From assembly GCF_918698085.1 (NCBI RefSeq), contig NZ_CAKKLP010000004.1, positions 124,001 through 188,000 of the forward strand: 64,000 bases of DNA, given 5' to 3'. This DNA comes from Chryseobacterium sp. Bi04. GTDB taxonomy: Bacteria; Bacteroidota; Bacteroidia; Flavobacteriales; Weeksellaceae. The notes beneath the pieces are model-generated. The model ran no database searches, had not been told where the DNA came from, and was given only the letters and a program-made list of their open reading frames with translations. The position numbers and the translations under genes were made by a program. This document shows positions 8,654 through 16,800 of this stretch, piece after piece. Within the stretch, counting starts at the first letter, position 1. Every line of letters starts with the position of its first letter.

Positions 8654-8977
8654 ATGAAAAAAAAATTTCCTGATTATAATAAAATATATACAGATATTCT
8701 TGTGAAAAAATTTCCTCATAAATATGAAGAATGTCAAAGTCTACTGCAAAAAGAAATCTTGTCTGCACTGGATATTATAACCCTGAATAAGAAAATATTT
8801 GGTAGAGATATCTCCAGTGTGAAACGCAGCCAGAAACACCGGTCATACAGCAGATCAGATATTTTAGAAATGCTGGATTATCAAAAAAAACACAAAATCA
8901 ATAATAGCCAGCTGGCACGCCATTTCTATCTGAGCCGTAATTCTGTAATGAAATGGAAAAAGATGTTTTGTATATAG
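8654..8977 (+). CDS. Small DNA-binding protein (HTH-B), partner of HTH-A
   Basis: I start at the ATG at 8654, giving 107 residues; a TTG three bases upstream is less likely because the homologue at 15717 begins at the matching ATG. The N-terminal half (PDYNKIYTDILVKKFPHKYE, then LLQKEILSALDIITLNKKIF) is helical and of unknown fold. The C-terminal third has a helix-turn-helix (INNSQLARHFYLSRNSVMKW). Conserved blocks with the other copy include YPHK/FPHK, SALDI, LRSY/HRSY and LDYQK. It lies 65 bases after HTH-A and is closed by the terminator at 9066. DNA-binding is well supported, the target unknown. Confidence 0.75.
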   Translation: MKKKFPDYNKIYTDILVKKFPHKYEECQSLLQKEILSALDIITLNKKIFGRDISSVKRSQKHRSYSRSDILEMLDYQKKHKINNSQLARHFYLSRNSVMKWKKMFCI

Positions 8978-9065
8978 TAGAAAAGATAAAGCTTTAATTT
9001 TACTGATATTTTTTAAGCAAGATATATGAATATATTCAGATTCAAGTTTTAATTATTTTAGGAAG

Positions 9066-9090
9066 AACCGTCTTATTAAGACGGTTTTTT
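9066..9090 (+). terminator. Rho-independent terminator after the HTH pair
   Basis: AACCGTCTTA (9066-9075) pairs perfectly with TAAGACGGTT (9077-9086), followed by TTTT. It ends the rightward series 6913-8977 and faces the leftward gene ending at 9385. Confidence 0.85.
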
Positions 9091-9384
9091 GATATTTTGG
9101 GACAATGTATATACTATCAAAAAAATATTTACACTTTTTAAAACCCGCTTATGATTCCAGATTCTATGGTATATTTACAAAATAATATGAGTAAGATGAA
9201 AGGAGAATTACAGAGGTCATTTACCAATGCCAGATTCAGGAACAACATAAGTCCCTGCAACACGTTAATATGAATTGGTAAAACGGATGGATAGTAATAT
9301 GGATGACTTTTAAAATTGAGATCCGACTTACCAGCTTTAATTTACTGGGAGATTTCAAGTTGATTTTTCCTTTTCCGGCTAGAG
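9091..9384. other. Intergenic DNA between convergent operons
   Basis: No gene or clear structure seen between the terminator of the HTH pair and the 3' end of the leftward oxidoreductase gene. Confidence 0.5.
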
Positions 9385-10383
9385 TCACTTTACTTTGATC
9401 ACAACCTTTCCTTTCGCGCGTCCACTTTCAACATATTTCAAAGCGTCAGGGGTCTGTTCAAAAGTATAGATCTTGTCAATCACAGGCTTGATGACATCAG
9501 CTTCAATTAGTTGGGTTATTTTGTCAAGCTGGCTCCCATTTGCTCTCATAAAGAGGAAAAAGAAATCGACATGCTGTTTTTTTGCTTTTTTTCTGATCCC
9601 TAAACTGAGTAATGACAATACAATCTTCAAATACCAGGGCAATCCTATTTCGTTTGCAAACTCTGGCGTTGGCGGACCCGAGATAGAAATGACCTTACCG
9701 CCTGGTTTCAATATGCTGATTGATTTTTCTAATGTTTTATTATCCTGGCTATTGAGAACAACATCGTAATCTTTAAGCATCGTTTCAAAATCCTGTGTTT
9801 TGTAATCAATCACAACATCTGCTCCCAAGCTTTTCAATAGTTCGAAACTTTTTGTACTAGCGGTAGTGGCAACAGTAGCTCCAAAATATTTGGCAAGTTG
9901 AATCGCTATAGTTCCCACACCACCTGATCCTGCCTGGATGAATACTTTCTGTCCTTTCTTTAAATTTGCATTTTCAACTAATGCCTGCCACGCAGTGAGT
10001 GCTACTAATGGAATAGAGGCAGATTCCTCCATCGTTAGGTTTTTTGGTTTAAGCGCCACATCACTTTCGTTGATGGCAATATATTCTGCGAAAGTTCCGA
10101 TACGGAAATCCTGCACCCTTGAGTAGACCTCATCACCAACTTTAAATTTACTTACTTTCTTCCCAACCTGTGTAACTATTCCTGCAACATCATGACCCAA
10201 TATCAATGGGAATTTGTATGGCAGCAACAGTTTAAATTCTCCTTTTTTAATTTTAGAATCCAGAAGATTTAAACTCGCTGAATGAACCTCTACCAAAACA
10301 TCATTGTCACCGGCTTTTGGCATCGGAACATCCGCAAGCTGAAGACCGTCTTTCGTGTATTTTTTTATAATGTATGCTTTCAT
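9385..10383 (-). CDS. NADP-dependent quinone oxidoreductase / zinc-free alcohol dehydrogenase family (MDR)
   Basis: A 332-residue medium-chain reductase starting at the ATG at 10383, two bases after the stop of the SDR gene, so the two are probably translated in a coupled way. It has the GroES-like start (VLVEVHSASLNLLDSKIKKG, PLILGHDVAG) and the Rossmann motif AGSGGVGTIAIQLAKYFGA. The structural and catalytic zinc Cys residues of true alcohol dehydrogenases are missing, as in the QOR group. A NADP preference is likely for the family. Together with the SDR at 10386 and the TetR repressor it forms a small redox operon, perhaps for reactive carbonyl or quinone removal. Confidence 0.9.
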   Translation of the reverse strand: MKAYIIKKYTKDGLQLADVPMPKAGDNDVLVEVHSASLNLLDSKIKKGEFKLLLPYKFPLILGHDVAGIVTQVGKKVSKFKVGDEVYSRVQDFRIGTFAEYIAINESDVALKPKNLTMEESASIPLVALTAWQALVENANLKKGQKVFIQAGSGGVGTIAIQLAKYFGATVATTASTKSFELLKSLGADVVIDYKTQDFETMLKDYDVVLNSQDNKTLEKSISILKPGGKVISISGPPTPEFANEIGLPWYLKIVLSLLSLGIRKKAKKQHVDFFFLFMRANGSQLDKITQLIEADVIKPVIDKIYTFEQTPDALKYVESGRAKGKVVIKVK

Positions 10384-10385
10384 TT

Positions 10386-11153
10386 TCAATTTTTTAAAAG
10401 TTGATGATTCTGTTTTGGATTAATGATATTAAATGCAATTCCCGGGAAAAATCTATTGATAAAATTAAAGATTTTTGAGTCACCCACGCGAATTGTGTAA
10501 TGATTTTTTGACAAGCCATTGATCAGTCCCTTGACCATCTCTTGGGAGCTTATTTTTTTATCATTTCTATCTGCAGTCATTTCGGTGGCTACAAGGGGAG
10601 GGATCAGTTCAAAAATTTTCACCTTGCTGCCGATAATCCTTAAATGTTCACGAAGTGATACCGTATAAAATGCCAATGCTGTTTTAGAGGAAGAGTAAGT
10701 TGCCTCAATCAACGAAGGCGTCATACTTAAGATGGATGTAGTATTAATGATTGCAGCCTCATTTCTGGATGTAAGCATATCCAGAAATATATTATTAAGC
10801 CTGATGACACCAAGATAATTCACTTCCATTTCGTAAGCCGCACCTTCAAGATGCTTAGCATTGGGGATACCCAGGTTCAAGGGTGGTACCAGAACCCCCG
10901 CATTATTGTATAAGATGTCAATTCCTCCTAATACTTTCACAGTATTTAAAAGAGCCTGGGCATCAGCTTCTTTTCCGGCATCACTTTGTATGGTAATGAT
11001 GGATGGGAGTTCTTTTTTGGCAGCATCGAGCTTTGCCTGATTTCTCCCGGTAATAATCACTTTAGCACCAATAGCTAAAAATTTTTTGGCCGCTTCAAAT
11101 CCGATGCCTGATGCGCCTCCGGTAATCAGGATGGTTTTTCCTTTTAAGTTCAT
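10386..11153 (-). CDS. Short-chain dehydrogenase/reductase (DltE-like)
   Basis: A 255-residue SDR. Motifs: ITGGASGIGFEAA for NAD(P) binding, LYNNAGV, the Ser of NTTSILS and the YSSSKTA pair of the active site. The C-terminal part (KNHYTIRVGDSKIFNFINRF) extends past the usual SDR core and resembles the DltE-like subgroup of Bacteroidota. It is the first gene of the operon with the MDR at 9385. An operator-like palindrome at 11188-11207 lies 35 bases before its start, matching the one in front of the tetR gene, so repression by that TetR protein is likely. Confidence 0.9.
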   Translation of the reverse strand: MNLKGKTILITGGASGIGFEAAKKFLAIGAKVIITGRNQAKLDAAKKELPSIITIQSDAGKEADAQALLNTVKVLGGIDILYNNAGVLVPPLNLGIPNAKHLEGAAYEMEVNYLGVIRLNNIFLDMLTSRNEAAIINTTSILSMTPSLIEATYSSSKTALAFYTVSLREHLRIIGSKVKIFELIPPLVATEMTADRNDKKISSQEMVKGLINGLSKNHYTIRVGDSKIFNFINRFFPGIAFNIINPKQNHQLLKN

Positions 11154-11187
11154 TTCTAAATTTTTTATGTTATTAAATATGTTCTAA

Positions 11188-11207
11188 AATATACTTTTTA
11201 GTCTATT
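11188..11207. promoter_or_regulatory. TetR operator in front of the SDR-MDR operon
   Basis: AATATACT-TTTT-AGTCTATT is an inverted repeat with one mismatch between arms. Its half-site AATATACT is identical to that of the palindrome at 11834-11853 in front of tetR, with the same 4-base spacer. It lies 35-54 bases upstream of the SDR start codon. Confidence 0.75.
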
Positions 11208-11222
11208 TTTTATTAAAAAAAA

Positions 11223-11813
11223 TTATAAAGTGTATTGCTCTAATTCTGCTTTTAGATTTTTGATCAGTGATTGCATAGGTTTCATGGTATCCATCGTTCG
11301 GCACATCACAATACCGCCTTCTACAGAAGCTACCAATTTAAATGCAAAAACAACAGGATCGAGCCTGGAAGAATACTCACCGTTGTCAATTCCTTCTCTT
11401 AAAATAGAACTAAGTTCCTCTTGTCCAAGCCTGATTAATGTTGCTATCTTTTGTTTAATAGCCGGAAAATTATCATCTGCTTCTACCGCTGTATTGAAGA
11501 TAGGGCACCCACCCGAAATATAAGTATTTATAGGATCTTTGTAAAAATCCAGGAATGCGGAAATTTTCGCTTTAGCCGTTTTCGAATTTGAAACTGCCAA
11601 ATGTATTTTATCGGAAATCTTTTTCAGCATTAATTCAACCACCTGTGTAGTAAGGTCATCTTTATTTTCGAAATGACCATAGAGACAGCCTTTGGTTAGT
11701 TTCGTTTCTTCTAATACATCGTCAATATTCACTCCCGAGATACCTTTTTTGTTGTAAAGAGGTACAGCTGTTTCCAGGATAAATTGTTTTGTTTTTTCAG
11801 CTTTGGTCAACAT
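11223..11813 (-). CDS. TetR/AcrR family repressor
   Basis: A 196-residue protein from the ATG at 11813. A TTG 21 bases further upstream is in frame but would overlap the operator palindrome, so I reject it. The N-terminal helix-turn-helix is typical of TetR (VNIDDVLEETKLTKGCLYGH, then FENKDDL). The C-terminal ligand domain has the CPIFNTAVEADD motif seen in TetR proteins that control oxidoreductases. It lies between two near-identical palindromes and is read in the same direction as the SDR-MDR operon it probably controls. It should repress both itself and the operon, released by an unknown ligand. Confidence 0.9.
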   Translation of the reverse strand: MLTKAEKTKQFILETAVPLYNKKGISGVNIDDVLEETKLTKGCLYGHFENKDDLTTQVVELMLKKISDKIHLAVSNSKTAKAKISAFLDFYKDPINTYISGGCPIFNTAVEADDNFPAIKQKIATLIRLGQEELSSILREGIDNGEYSSRLDPVVFAFKLVASVEGGIVMCRTMDTMKPMQSLIKNLKAELEQYTL

Positions 11814-11833
11814 TGATATTGAATTATGAAGCA

Positions 11834-11853
11834 AATATACTAAAAAGTATATT
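11834..11853. promoter_or_regulatory. TetR operator in front of tetR
   Basis: AATATACT-AAAA-AGTATATT is a perfect 8+8 inverted repeat, 21-40 bases upstream of the tetR ATG at 11813. It shares its half-site with the palindrome at 11188-11207. Confidence 0.8.
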
Positions 11854-12371
11854 AAGTTATTAATATTCGTGAATAAATGTGGCTCTGTTCTTTTATGATG
11901 CCATGAAAAATTTGTAGACGCAAGACTAAAGGATCATTTTAGGTAATAGCTGAATGAGTTAGAGTATATAAAAAATATTCAATATTTCTGAATGTCATAT
12001 TGAAGGCTGTATTTAGGTATTTTCCGTAAAATTCACATAGAGAATAATAAATTACTAAATGATTAATCTGACTTGTAAGTTTACCTTGCCTACCCCCAGA
12101 GCAGGGCATTTTGGGCACAAACAGGTTTTTTGGAATGTTGCAGAGAACCTCAATCTTTTCAAAATTTTCAGAAGCTATTTTTTATGACATTAAGAAGGGT
12201 AATACAAAAAATAAGAAATTATTACAAATGATGATTTCCATACACTTGAAATTTTTATATTTACAGTATCAAAATTGTTTCTTAAATAGTATTCAGACGC
12301 ATTCGACGTCATTATTGCCGGCCTTTTCCAGGACTGGTCAACAAATTCTGTATTAATTTTAATGAAACAAT
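11854..12371. other. Intergenic region without a convincing gene
   Basis: The stretch separates the leftward tetR gene from the rightward methyltransferase gene. An open frame at 12111-12356 has no recognisable protein features (uneven residue use, no homologue-like motif) and I do not call it. No strong hairpin or repeat is visible. Confidence 0.5.
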
Positions 12372-13178
12372 ATGAATCTTATAGATCCTTCAATCGATAG
12401 CTTTTACACTAAAAGGCAAGAAGAAAATAGACTTTCGACCGGCTTAGGTCCGTTAGAATTTGAACGTACTAAAATATTAATCAACTGTTACCTCAATAAA
12501 TCATCTCACATTGCAGATATCGGCGGAGGCACCGGCCATTATGCGCAGTGGCTTGCGGGAATGGGGCATAGCGTAACTTTAATTGACCCTGTAAAAAAGC
12601 ATATTGAACAGGCAAAAAAGCGCTCAGCGCGCGGTTTTCAGTTTACATGTCTACATGGGGAGGCCCGTAATTTACCTTTATCAGATTTAAGCCAGGAACT
12701 GGTCCTTCTTCATGGACCTCTCTATCATTTACAACAGTTAGATGAACGTCTGGCTGCACTTAAAGAAGCGGGAAGAATATTAAAAAAAGGGGGCGTTCTT
12801 TTGGGTTTTGCCATAACGCATTCGGCATCCGCAATAGCTGCTCTACAAAGTGGGCTTATCCATGATCAAAAGCTCTTTGCTATGTGCATTAGCGAACTAC
12901 AGTCCGGTGATCACTTCCCGCCGGAAAATTATCCGTTAATGCTTCCGAAAGGCTTCTGTCATCGGCCCTCTGACTTAATTGAGGAGTTTGAAATGGCTGG
13001 ATTTGAACAGCTCGATGTATTGCCTGTAGAGGGAATTGCCTGGCTGGACGGTAATTTTTTTGAAAGCTGGGCAGAAATGACGAAAAGAAATAAACTTCTG
13101 GAATTGATTAAATTAACGGAACAGGACCGGGAGCTGCTATGTTTCAGTCCCCATATCATGTTGGCAGAAAAAAAATAA
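12372..13178 (+). CDS. Class I SAM-dependent methyltransferase
   Basis: A 268-residue protein with the class I methyltransferase core: motif I is IADIGGGTGHYAQWLAG (residues about 47-63), followed by VTLIDPVKKHIEQAKKR with the acidic residue that binds the SAM ribose, then LVLLHGPLYHL and GRILKKGGVLLGFAI (motif III/post-III region). Length is normal for the YcgJ/UbiE-like group. The acceptor is not evident. It lies 28 bases before the serine hydrolase gene and may be co-transcribed with it. Confidence 0.88.
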   Translation: MNLIDPSIDSFYTKRQEENRLSTGLGPLEFERTKILINCYLNKSSHIADIGGGTGHYAQWLAGMGHSVTLIDPVKKHIEQAKKRSARGFQFTCLHGEARNLPLSDLSQELVLLHGPLYHLQQLDERLAALKEAGRILKKGGVLLGFAITHSASAIAALQSGLIHDQKLFAMCISELQSGDHFPPENYPLMLPKGFCHRPSDLIEEFEMAGFEQLDVLPVEGIAWLDGNFFESWAEMTKRNKLLELIKLTEQDRELLCFSPHIMLAEKK

Positions 13179-13206
13179 AACTAATAAGTATAAATCTTAA
13201 AAATTT

Positions 13207-14436
13207 ATGTGTATGGAAATACTTAATTTACAAAAGAAATCCGTTTGCATTAAAACTCTTATAATTCTGCTGATGTGCGTAAAAAACACAACAGCTTTAG
13301 GACAAACCAGATCGATCAAACGTCTCGATGGAACTTCATTGACCGTTTCACAGATTGACAGTACTGTTAAACATTTGATGACAGCTGCAAAGGTCGAAGG
13401 GCTGGGGCTTGCTGTAATAAACAATAACCGGGTAACGTATCAGAAAGCCTACGGCTTCAAAGATAAAGAAAAGAATATCCCATTGGATACAAGCACGGTG
13501 ATGTACGGTGCTTCTTTCAGTAAAGCTGTTTTCGCCTATATCAATATGAGGCTGGCAGAGAAAGGTCTTATTGATCTGGATAAACCTTTGTTTAACTACT
13601 TAAAAAAGCCGCTGAGGGAATACGGTAACTATGAGGAGCTCGAAAAGGATGAACGCTGGAAGAAAATTACCCCGAGAATGTGCTTGAGCCACACCACAGG
13701 TTTACCGAATGTTTGGTGGATGAATGTTAAGACCGGAATACGGGATACCACGCTGGTAAACAGATTATATTTTGAGCCGGGAAGCCGCTATGCTTATTCC
13801 GGTGAAGGTTTCAAACTGCTGCAGCGCATTGAGGAAGTATATCTGGGAAAAGATCTTGAAACTTTAGCACGTGAGGAACTATTTGTGCCAGCTAAAATGA
13901 ACAGAACCAGTTATCTCTGGCGCACTGAATTTGAAACAAATTCTGCCATTGGTTATGATGAAGACGGAAACGCTGGCGGTAAAGTCCGTTCACGAAAGGC
14001 AGTCGGAGCTGGATCGATGCTTACTACCATAAGTGATTATTCTCGCTTTATTTCGTATGTCCTGCGTCGGGAAGGACTGAGCGCTAAAACTTTTAAGGAA
14101 ATGGTAAAGCCACAGGTTCGTATCCGCTCACTATATGAATTTCCAACCATGCTCGATGAAACTACGCATCGCGATGATAAAATTAACCTGTCATATGGCT
14201 TAGGCTTAGGCGTTATCAATACACCTTATGGAAAGGCATTTTTCAAAGGCGGTCATGATGACTGCTGGCGTAATTACAGTATTAGCTTCCCTGAAAAGAA
14301 AATAGCTATCGTAATAATGTGTAATAGTGGAAATGGTGAACGAATATTTAAGGAATTGCTGGAAAAATTGATTGGCGATACCTTTACACCTTGGGAATGG
14401 GATCGTTTTACGCCATATAATATATCTAAAAAGTAA
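13207..14436 (+). CDS. Exported serine hydrolase of the beta-lactamase / penicillin-binding family
   Basis: A 409-residue protein with an N-terminal export signal (hydrophobic run TLIILLMCVKNTTALG; the ATG at 13207 or 13213 may be used). The active-site SxxK is S103-F-S-K106; the second motif is Y197-S-G where class C enzymes have YxN; the third is probably the GGHDD stretch near the C-terminus. It is therefore a class C-like fold, as in EstB-type esterases and D-aminopeptidases, rather than a proven beta-lactamase. It should act in the periplasm. Two more members of this family lie at 45504 and 48014. A terminator follows at once. Confidence 0.85.
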   Translation: MCMEILNLQKKSVCIKTLIILLMCVKNTTALGQTRSIKRLDGTSLTVSQIDSTVKHLMTAAKVEGLGLAVINNNRVTYQKAYGFKDKEKNIPLDTSTVMYGASFSKAVFAYINMRLAEKGLIDLDKPLFNYLKKPLREYGNYEELEKDERWKKITPRMCLSHTTGLPNVWWMNVKTGIRDTTLVNRLYFEPGSRYAYSGEGFKLLQRIEEVYLGKDLETLAREELFVPAKMNRTSYLWRTEFETNSAIGYDEDGNAGGKVRSRKAVGAGSMLTTISDYSRFISYVLRREGLSAKTFKEMVKPQVRIRSLYEFPTMLDETTHRDDKINLSYGLGLGVINTPYGKAFFKGGHDDCWRNYSISFPEKKIAIVIMCNSGNGERIFKELLEKLIGDTFTPWEWDRFTPYNISKK

Positions 14437-14443
14437 GAATGTA

Positions 14444-14470
14444 AAACGGCATCTTCAAAGGATGCCGTTT
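14444..14470 (+). terminator. Hairpin terminator after the serine hydrolase gene
   Basis: AAACGGCATC (14444-14453) pairs perfectly with GATGCCGTTT (14461-14470), with TATAATTTAAT after it. It lies 8 bases after the stop. The A-rich left flank means it may also serve the leftward hchA-like gene. Confidence 0.75.
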
Positions 14471-14534
14471 ATAATTTAATATTTGAATTTTAACAGTATT
14501 GGATTAGCTGTTAAAAGTAAAAGCTAATCTATGC

Positions 14535-15413
14535 TTATGTCAATTTTGATTTTTCATTGGCAAGAAGTTCCCTTACACAGACTTTACCAAATTCATCGGC
14601 TGCCAGTGGACTGTCTCCCGTAATCAGCTTTCTATCAACGTGGCAATCTCCTGCAATTTCCTTATTTAAAATTTCTATGCCAAGTTCTTTAAGCTTTTGG
14701 CCGTAAAACCAAGGCATTTCTCCCGGCTGATAACCGCTTTCCGGTAAAGTAAGGTCCATTTCATCAGGAAATGAATTGATTTTATATCCTTTATAAGGAA
14801 AATCTGTCCCGCTGCCATTAGTTGCGGCACTCAGCATTGCTGCCGGCCCGTGGCAGATAGCCAATAGATATTTATCTTCAGCAGCTACCCATTTGATGAG
14901 TTTTTTAAGATCTTCGTTTTCCGGTAATCCTAGCATTGCACCATGTCCACCAGGAATAAAAACAGCCACATACTCAGCATCAGACTTCATATTGCTGGCA
15001 ACGAAGTCTTTCAGACTTTTGGGACTTGCTAATTGTGAATTATACTTTTCGAGAATCTTACCAATATCCTCATCTTCATAGGGCATCGCCCACATTTCAA
15101 ATTTTACAGAGTGTCCTGTTGGCGTACAAAATTCAACTTCATACCCAGCCTCTTCAAAGTGGAGGATCGGGACAAGTGTTTCTACCGGATGATTACCTGT
15201 AGAGAATTTCTTACCATTTTTCATTGTCATATAGCGTTCCTCGGTACATACAACAAGAATCTTTTTTGTTGGATCCGTATTGCCATCGCTATAGGATTTT
15301 TTACTGTAATCTGTTTTTGAAGATACCATCGCTTTTCTTGAAAAGAATGACGGTTCGTAACCAATGCCGTCAAATACAGGCTCTTTGCTCAAATCGTTTG
15401 AAAATAATGACAT
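14535..15413 (-). CDS. hchA: Hsp31/HchA-like DJ-1 family protein (glyoxalase III / chaperone)
   Basis: A 292-residue DJ-1/PfpI superfamily protein of the same length class as E. coli Hsp31 (HchA). The nucleophile elbow is LAICHGPA with Cys187, matching the position of Cys185 in the E. coli protein; the acidic partner is likely in the HPVETLVP segment. FIPGGHGAMLGLPEN and EVEFCTPTGHSVKFEMWAMP are typical of the Hsp31 group. Known members act as a glutathione-independent glyoxalase and as a holding chaperone; its exact activity here is not proven. It is a single leftward gene. Confidence 0.88.
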   Translation of the reverse strand: MSLFSNDLSKEPVFDGIGYEPSFFSRKAMVSSKTDYSKKSYSDGNTDPTKKILVVCTEERYMTMKNGKKFSTGNHPVETLVPILHFEEAGYEVEFCTPTGHSVKFEMWAMPYEDEDIGKILEKYNSQLASPKSLKDFVASNMKSDAEYVAVFIPGGHGAMLGLPENEDLKKLIKWVAAEDKYLLAICHGPAAMLSAATNGSGTDFPYKGYKINSFPDEMDLTLPESGYQPGEMPWFYGQKLKELGIEILNKEIAGDCHVDRKLITGDSPLAADEFGKVCVRELLANEKSKLT

Positions 15414-15653
15414 AGTAATAAAATTTATGATTAGTAATTAGCATTTTTTATAACAACCAATAATTAATATAATTTCAACAGCTTATCATATACTATTGCT
15501 GTACATTTTTTTAATCTTTTTTAAAATATAACAATGTCAAAAACTATGCTGTTCTCAAAAAAAATACTTTTTTGATGCAATCATTGGTTTCACCAAGTAC
15601 TGAATATTAAAGATCCCTATTTAATAGTAAGATAACTATATCAATCATTTTAC
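15414..15653. other. Intergenic region upstream of the hchA-like gene
   Basis: AT-rich, no gene seen. It must hold the leftward promoter of the hchA-like gene. It is bounded on the right by the terminator of the HTH-B/HTH-A transcript. Confidence 0.5.
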
Positions 15654-15684
15654 AATAAAGGAGCTTTGAAAGAGCTCCTTTATT
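15654..15684 (-). terminator. Terminator of the second HTH pair
   Basis: AATAAAGGAGCT (15654-15665) pairs perfectly with AGCTCCTTTATT (15673-15684), giving a 12-bp stem with a 7-base loop. It lies 33 bases after the stop of the leftward HTH-B gene. Confidence 0.75.
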
Positions 15685-15716
15685 AATTTCAGTAATCCTA
15701 TAAAACGTTTCGTTTG

Positions 15717-16043
15717 TTATTGATAAATCCTTCGCCATTTGGTCATTGTATTTCTGCTCAATCCAAAATGTTTGGCTACCTGAAGGTTATTTATTCTATG
15801 ATTTTTTTGGTAATCGAGGATGCGTAAAATATCTGTTTCATTATAAGAACGAAGTTTTTGATTCATTTTTTTTAGATCTTGGTCTTTGGTACCAAATATT
15901 CTGTTATTCAGTTCCAGGATATCTAAGGCGGAAAGCATTTTTTTTTCTAATAATTTTTCGCATTCTGCTTTCTTATGTGGGTATTTTTGCTCAATAATGT
16001 CTGAATAGATCAGTTTATAATTAGGTTGATTCTGTTTTTTCAT
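15717..16043 (-). CDS. Small DNA-binding protein (HTH-B), second copy
   Basis: A 108-residue protein that aligns over its whole length with the one at 8654 (shared IYSDI/IYTDI, YPHKKAEC/FPHKYEEC, MLSALDILELNNRIFG, LRSYNETDILRILDYQKNHR). The C-terminal helix-turn-helix is INNLQVAKHFGLSRNTMTKW. Its start overlaps the end of HTH-A (16021) by 23 bases, so translation is likely coupled. It is the last gene before the terminator at 15654. Function unknown beyond likely DNA-binding. Confidence 0.75.
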   Translation of the reverse strand: MKKQNQPNYKLIYSDIIEQKYPHKKAECEKLLEKKMLSALDILELNNRIFGTKDQDLKKMNQKLRSYNETDILRILDYQKNHRINNLQVAKHFGLSRNTMTKWRRIYQ

Positions 16044-16497
16044 TTCTGATTTCTGATTTGATGCTGTTATTTATTATGGTATTATGTTTTGCTATCCACT
16101 TGCATAAGGTGGTATACGGGATACCGTATTCATCCGTAATTTGGCGCTTGGTCTTTTCTTGCTTCTCTATGAGTTCCAAAATAAAGTCTATCATTTCCTG
16201 AGTATAGATATTCTTCCGGAAACGGGGAAGTTTTGAAACATTGGATTCCCGGATTGAAGCAGAAGGTGGGGCATAGAGGATCAGATGTTGGGAATATAGT
16301 CTGAAGAAATCATATTCAAGCAGTTTGCTCCATCTCAATAAATTATTAGTGGATAGATCTTCCTGCATGTACATTTCGTTGATTTCAATTTCTGTACATT
16401 TCATAAAGTTGCAGATACGAGGTAAGTCAATGTTGTTTTCCTTAACCCGTAGTTGTATGAACTTTCCAATATGAATATTTCTAAAATTTGAATTCAT
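16021..16497 (-). CDS. Small DNA-binding protein (HTH-A), second copy
   Basis: I choose the ATG at 16497, which matches the start of the homologue at 8169 (MNSNFRNIHIGKFIQLRV against MNTHFKDIHIGKLIHQRI); an upstream in-frame ATG at 16560 would add 21 unrelated residues. The 158-residue product has the same two parts: a Cro/C1-like region with ICNFMKCTEIEINEMYMQED and LLRWSKLLEYDFFRLYSQHL, then an IS3 OrfA-like helix-turn-helix (RQITDEYGIPYTTLCKWIAK). The C-terminal tail is longer than in the other copy, overlapping HTH-B. It lies 300 bases downstream of the giant surface protein gene, in the same direction. Confidence 0.75.
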   Translation of the reverse strand: MNSNFRNIHIGKFIQLRVKENNIDLPRICNFMKCTEIEINEMYMQEDLSTNNLLRWSKLLEYDFFRLYSQHLILYAPPSASIRESNVSKLPRFRKNIYTQEMIDFILELIEKQEKTKRQITDEYGIPYTTLCKWIAKHNTIINNSIKSEIRNEKTEST

Positions 16498-16800
16498 AAG
16501 CAGTATTTCTTTTAAAAGGAAAGAGAAGGACATTTCAATAGTTGGATGATATTGCTCCATAAATGCCTTACTTAAAATATTGTTGATAGGGTATTATTAC
16601 CGTTTTTTTGTCATTATCTGATTTCAGAGCCTAAAGTGTTATAAGTATATGCAATTCCGCATCATTCATGTAGTATTGTTTATAGTGTATCATCATTCAT
16701 TTCATTTTGTAATAGACTGATTTAAAATTGATAGCCTTAGCTCTGTTCCGTACCTACTTCCCGGAGCTAAGGAGCTATCAATGATAAAGCTTGCTTCTTG
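16498..16800 (-). other. Intergenic region with a long stem between surface protein and HTH genes
   Basis: No coding frame. The inverted repeat at 16730-16779 is the only clear structure. The rest is AT-rich and could hold a separate promoter for the HTH pair. Confidence 0.5.
16730..16779 (-). promoter_or_regulatory. Stem-loop downstream of the giant surface protein gene
   Basis: GATAGC-CTTAGCTC at the left pairs with GAGCTAAG-GA-GCTATC at the right: 14 paired bases with a two-base bulge and a 20-base loop. On the minus strand it begins 21 bases after the stop of the 2065-residue gene. There is only a short T-rich stretch after it, so it may be a weak terminator or an RNA-processing or stabilising stem. 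Confidence 0.5.

Noticed and set aside
8169..8977. HTH pair as an intact insertion sequence
   Set aside because: No DDE transposase, no terminal inverted repeats and no target duplication are seen; the second gene is not an OrfB.
12111..12356. 81-codon open frame upstream of the methyltransferase
   Set aside because: No protein-like features, no signal, no plausible start context; the codons look like translated AT-rich non-coding DNA.
13207..14436. Calling the three serine hydrolases beta-lactamases
   Set aside because: SxxK and a Tyr motif alone also fit esterases, aminopeptidases and PBPs; a substrate cannot be read from the motifs.
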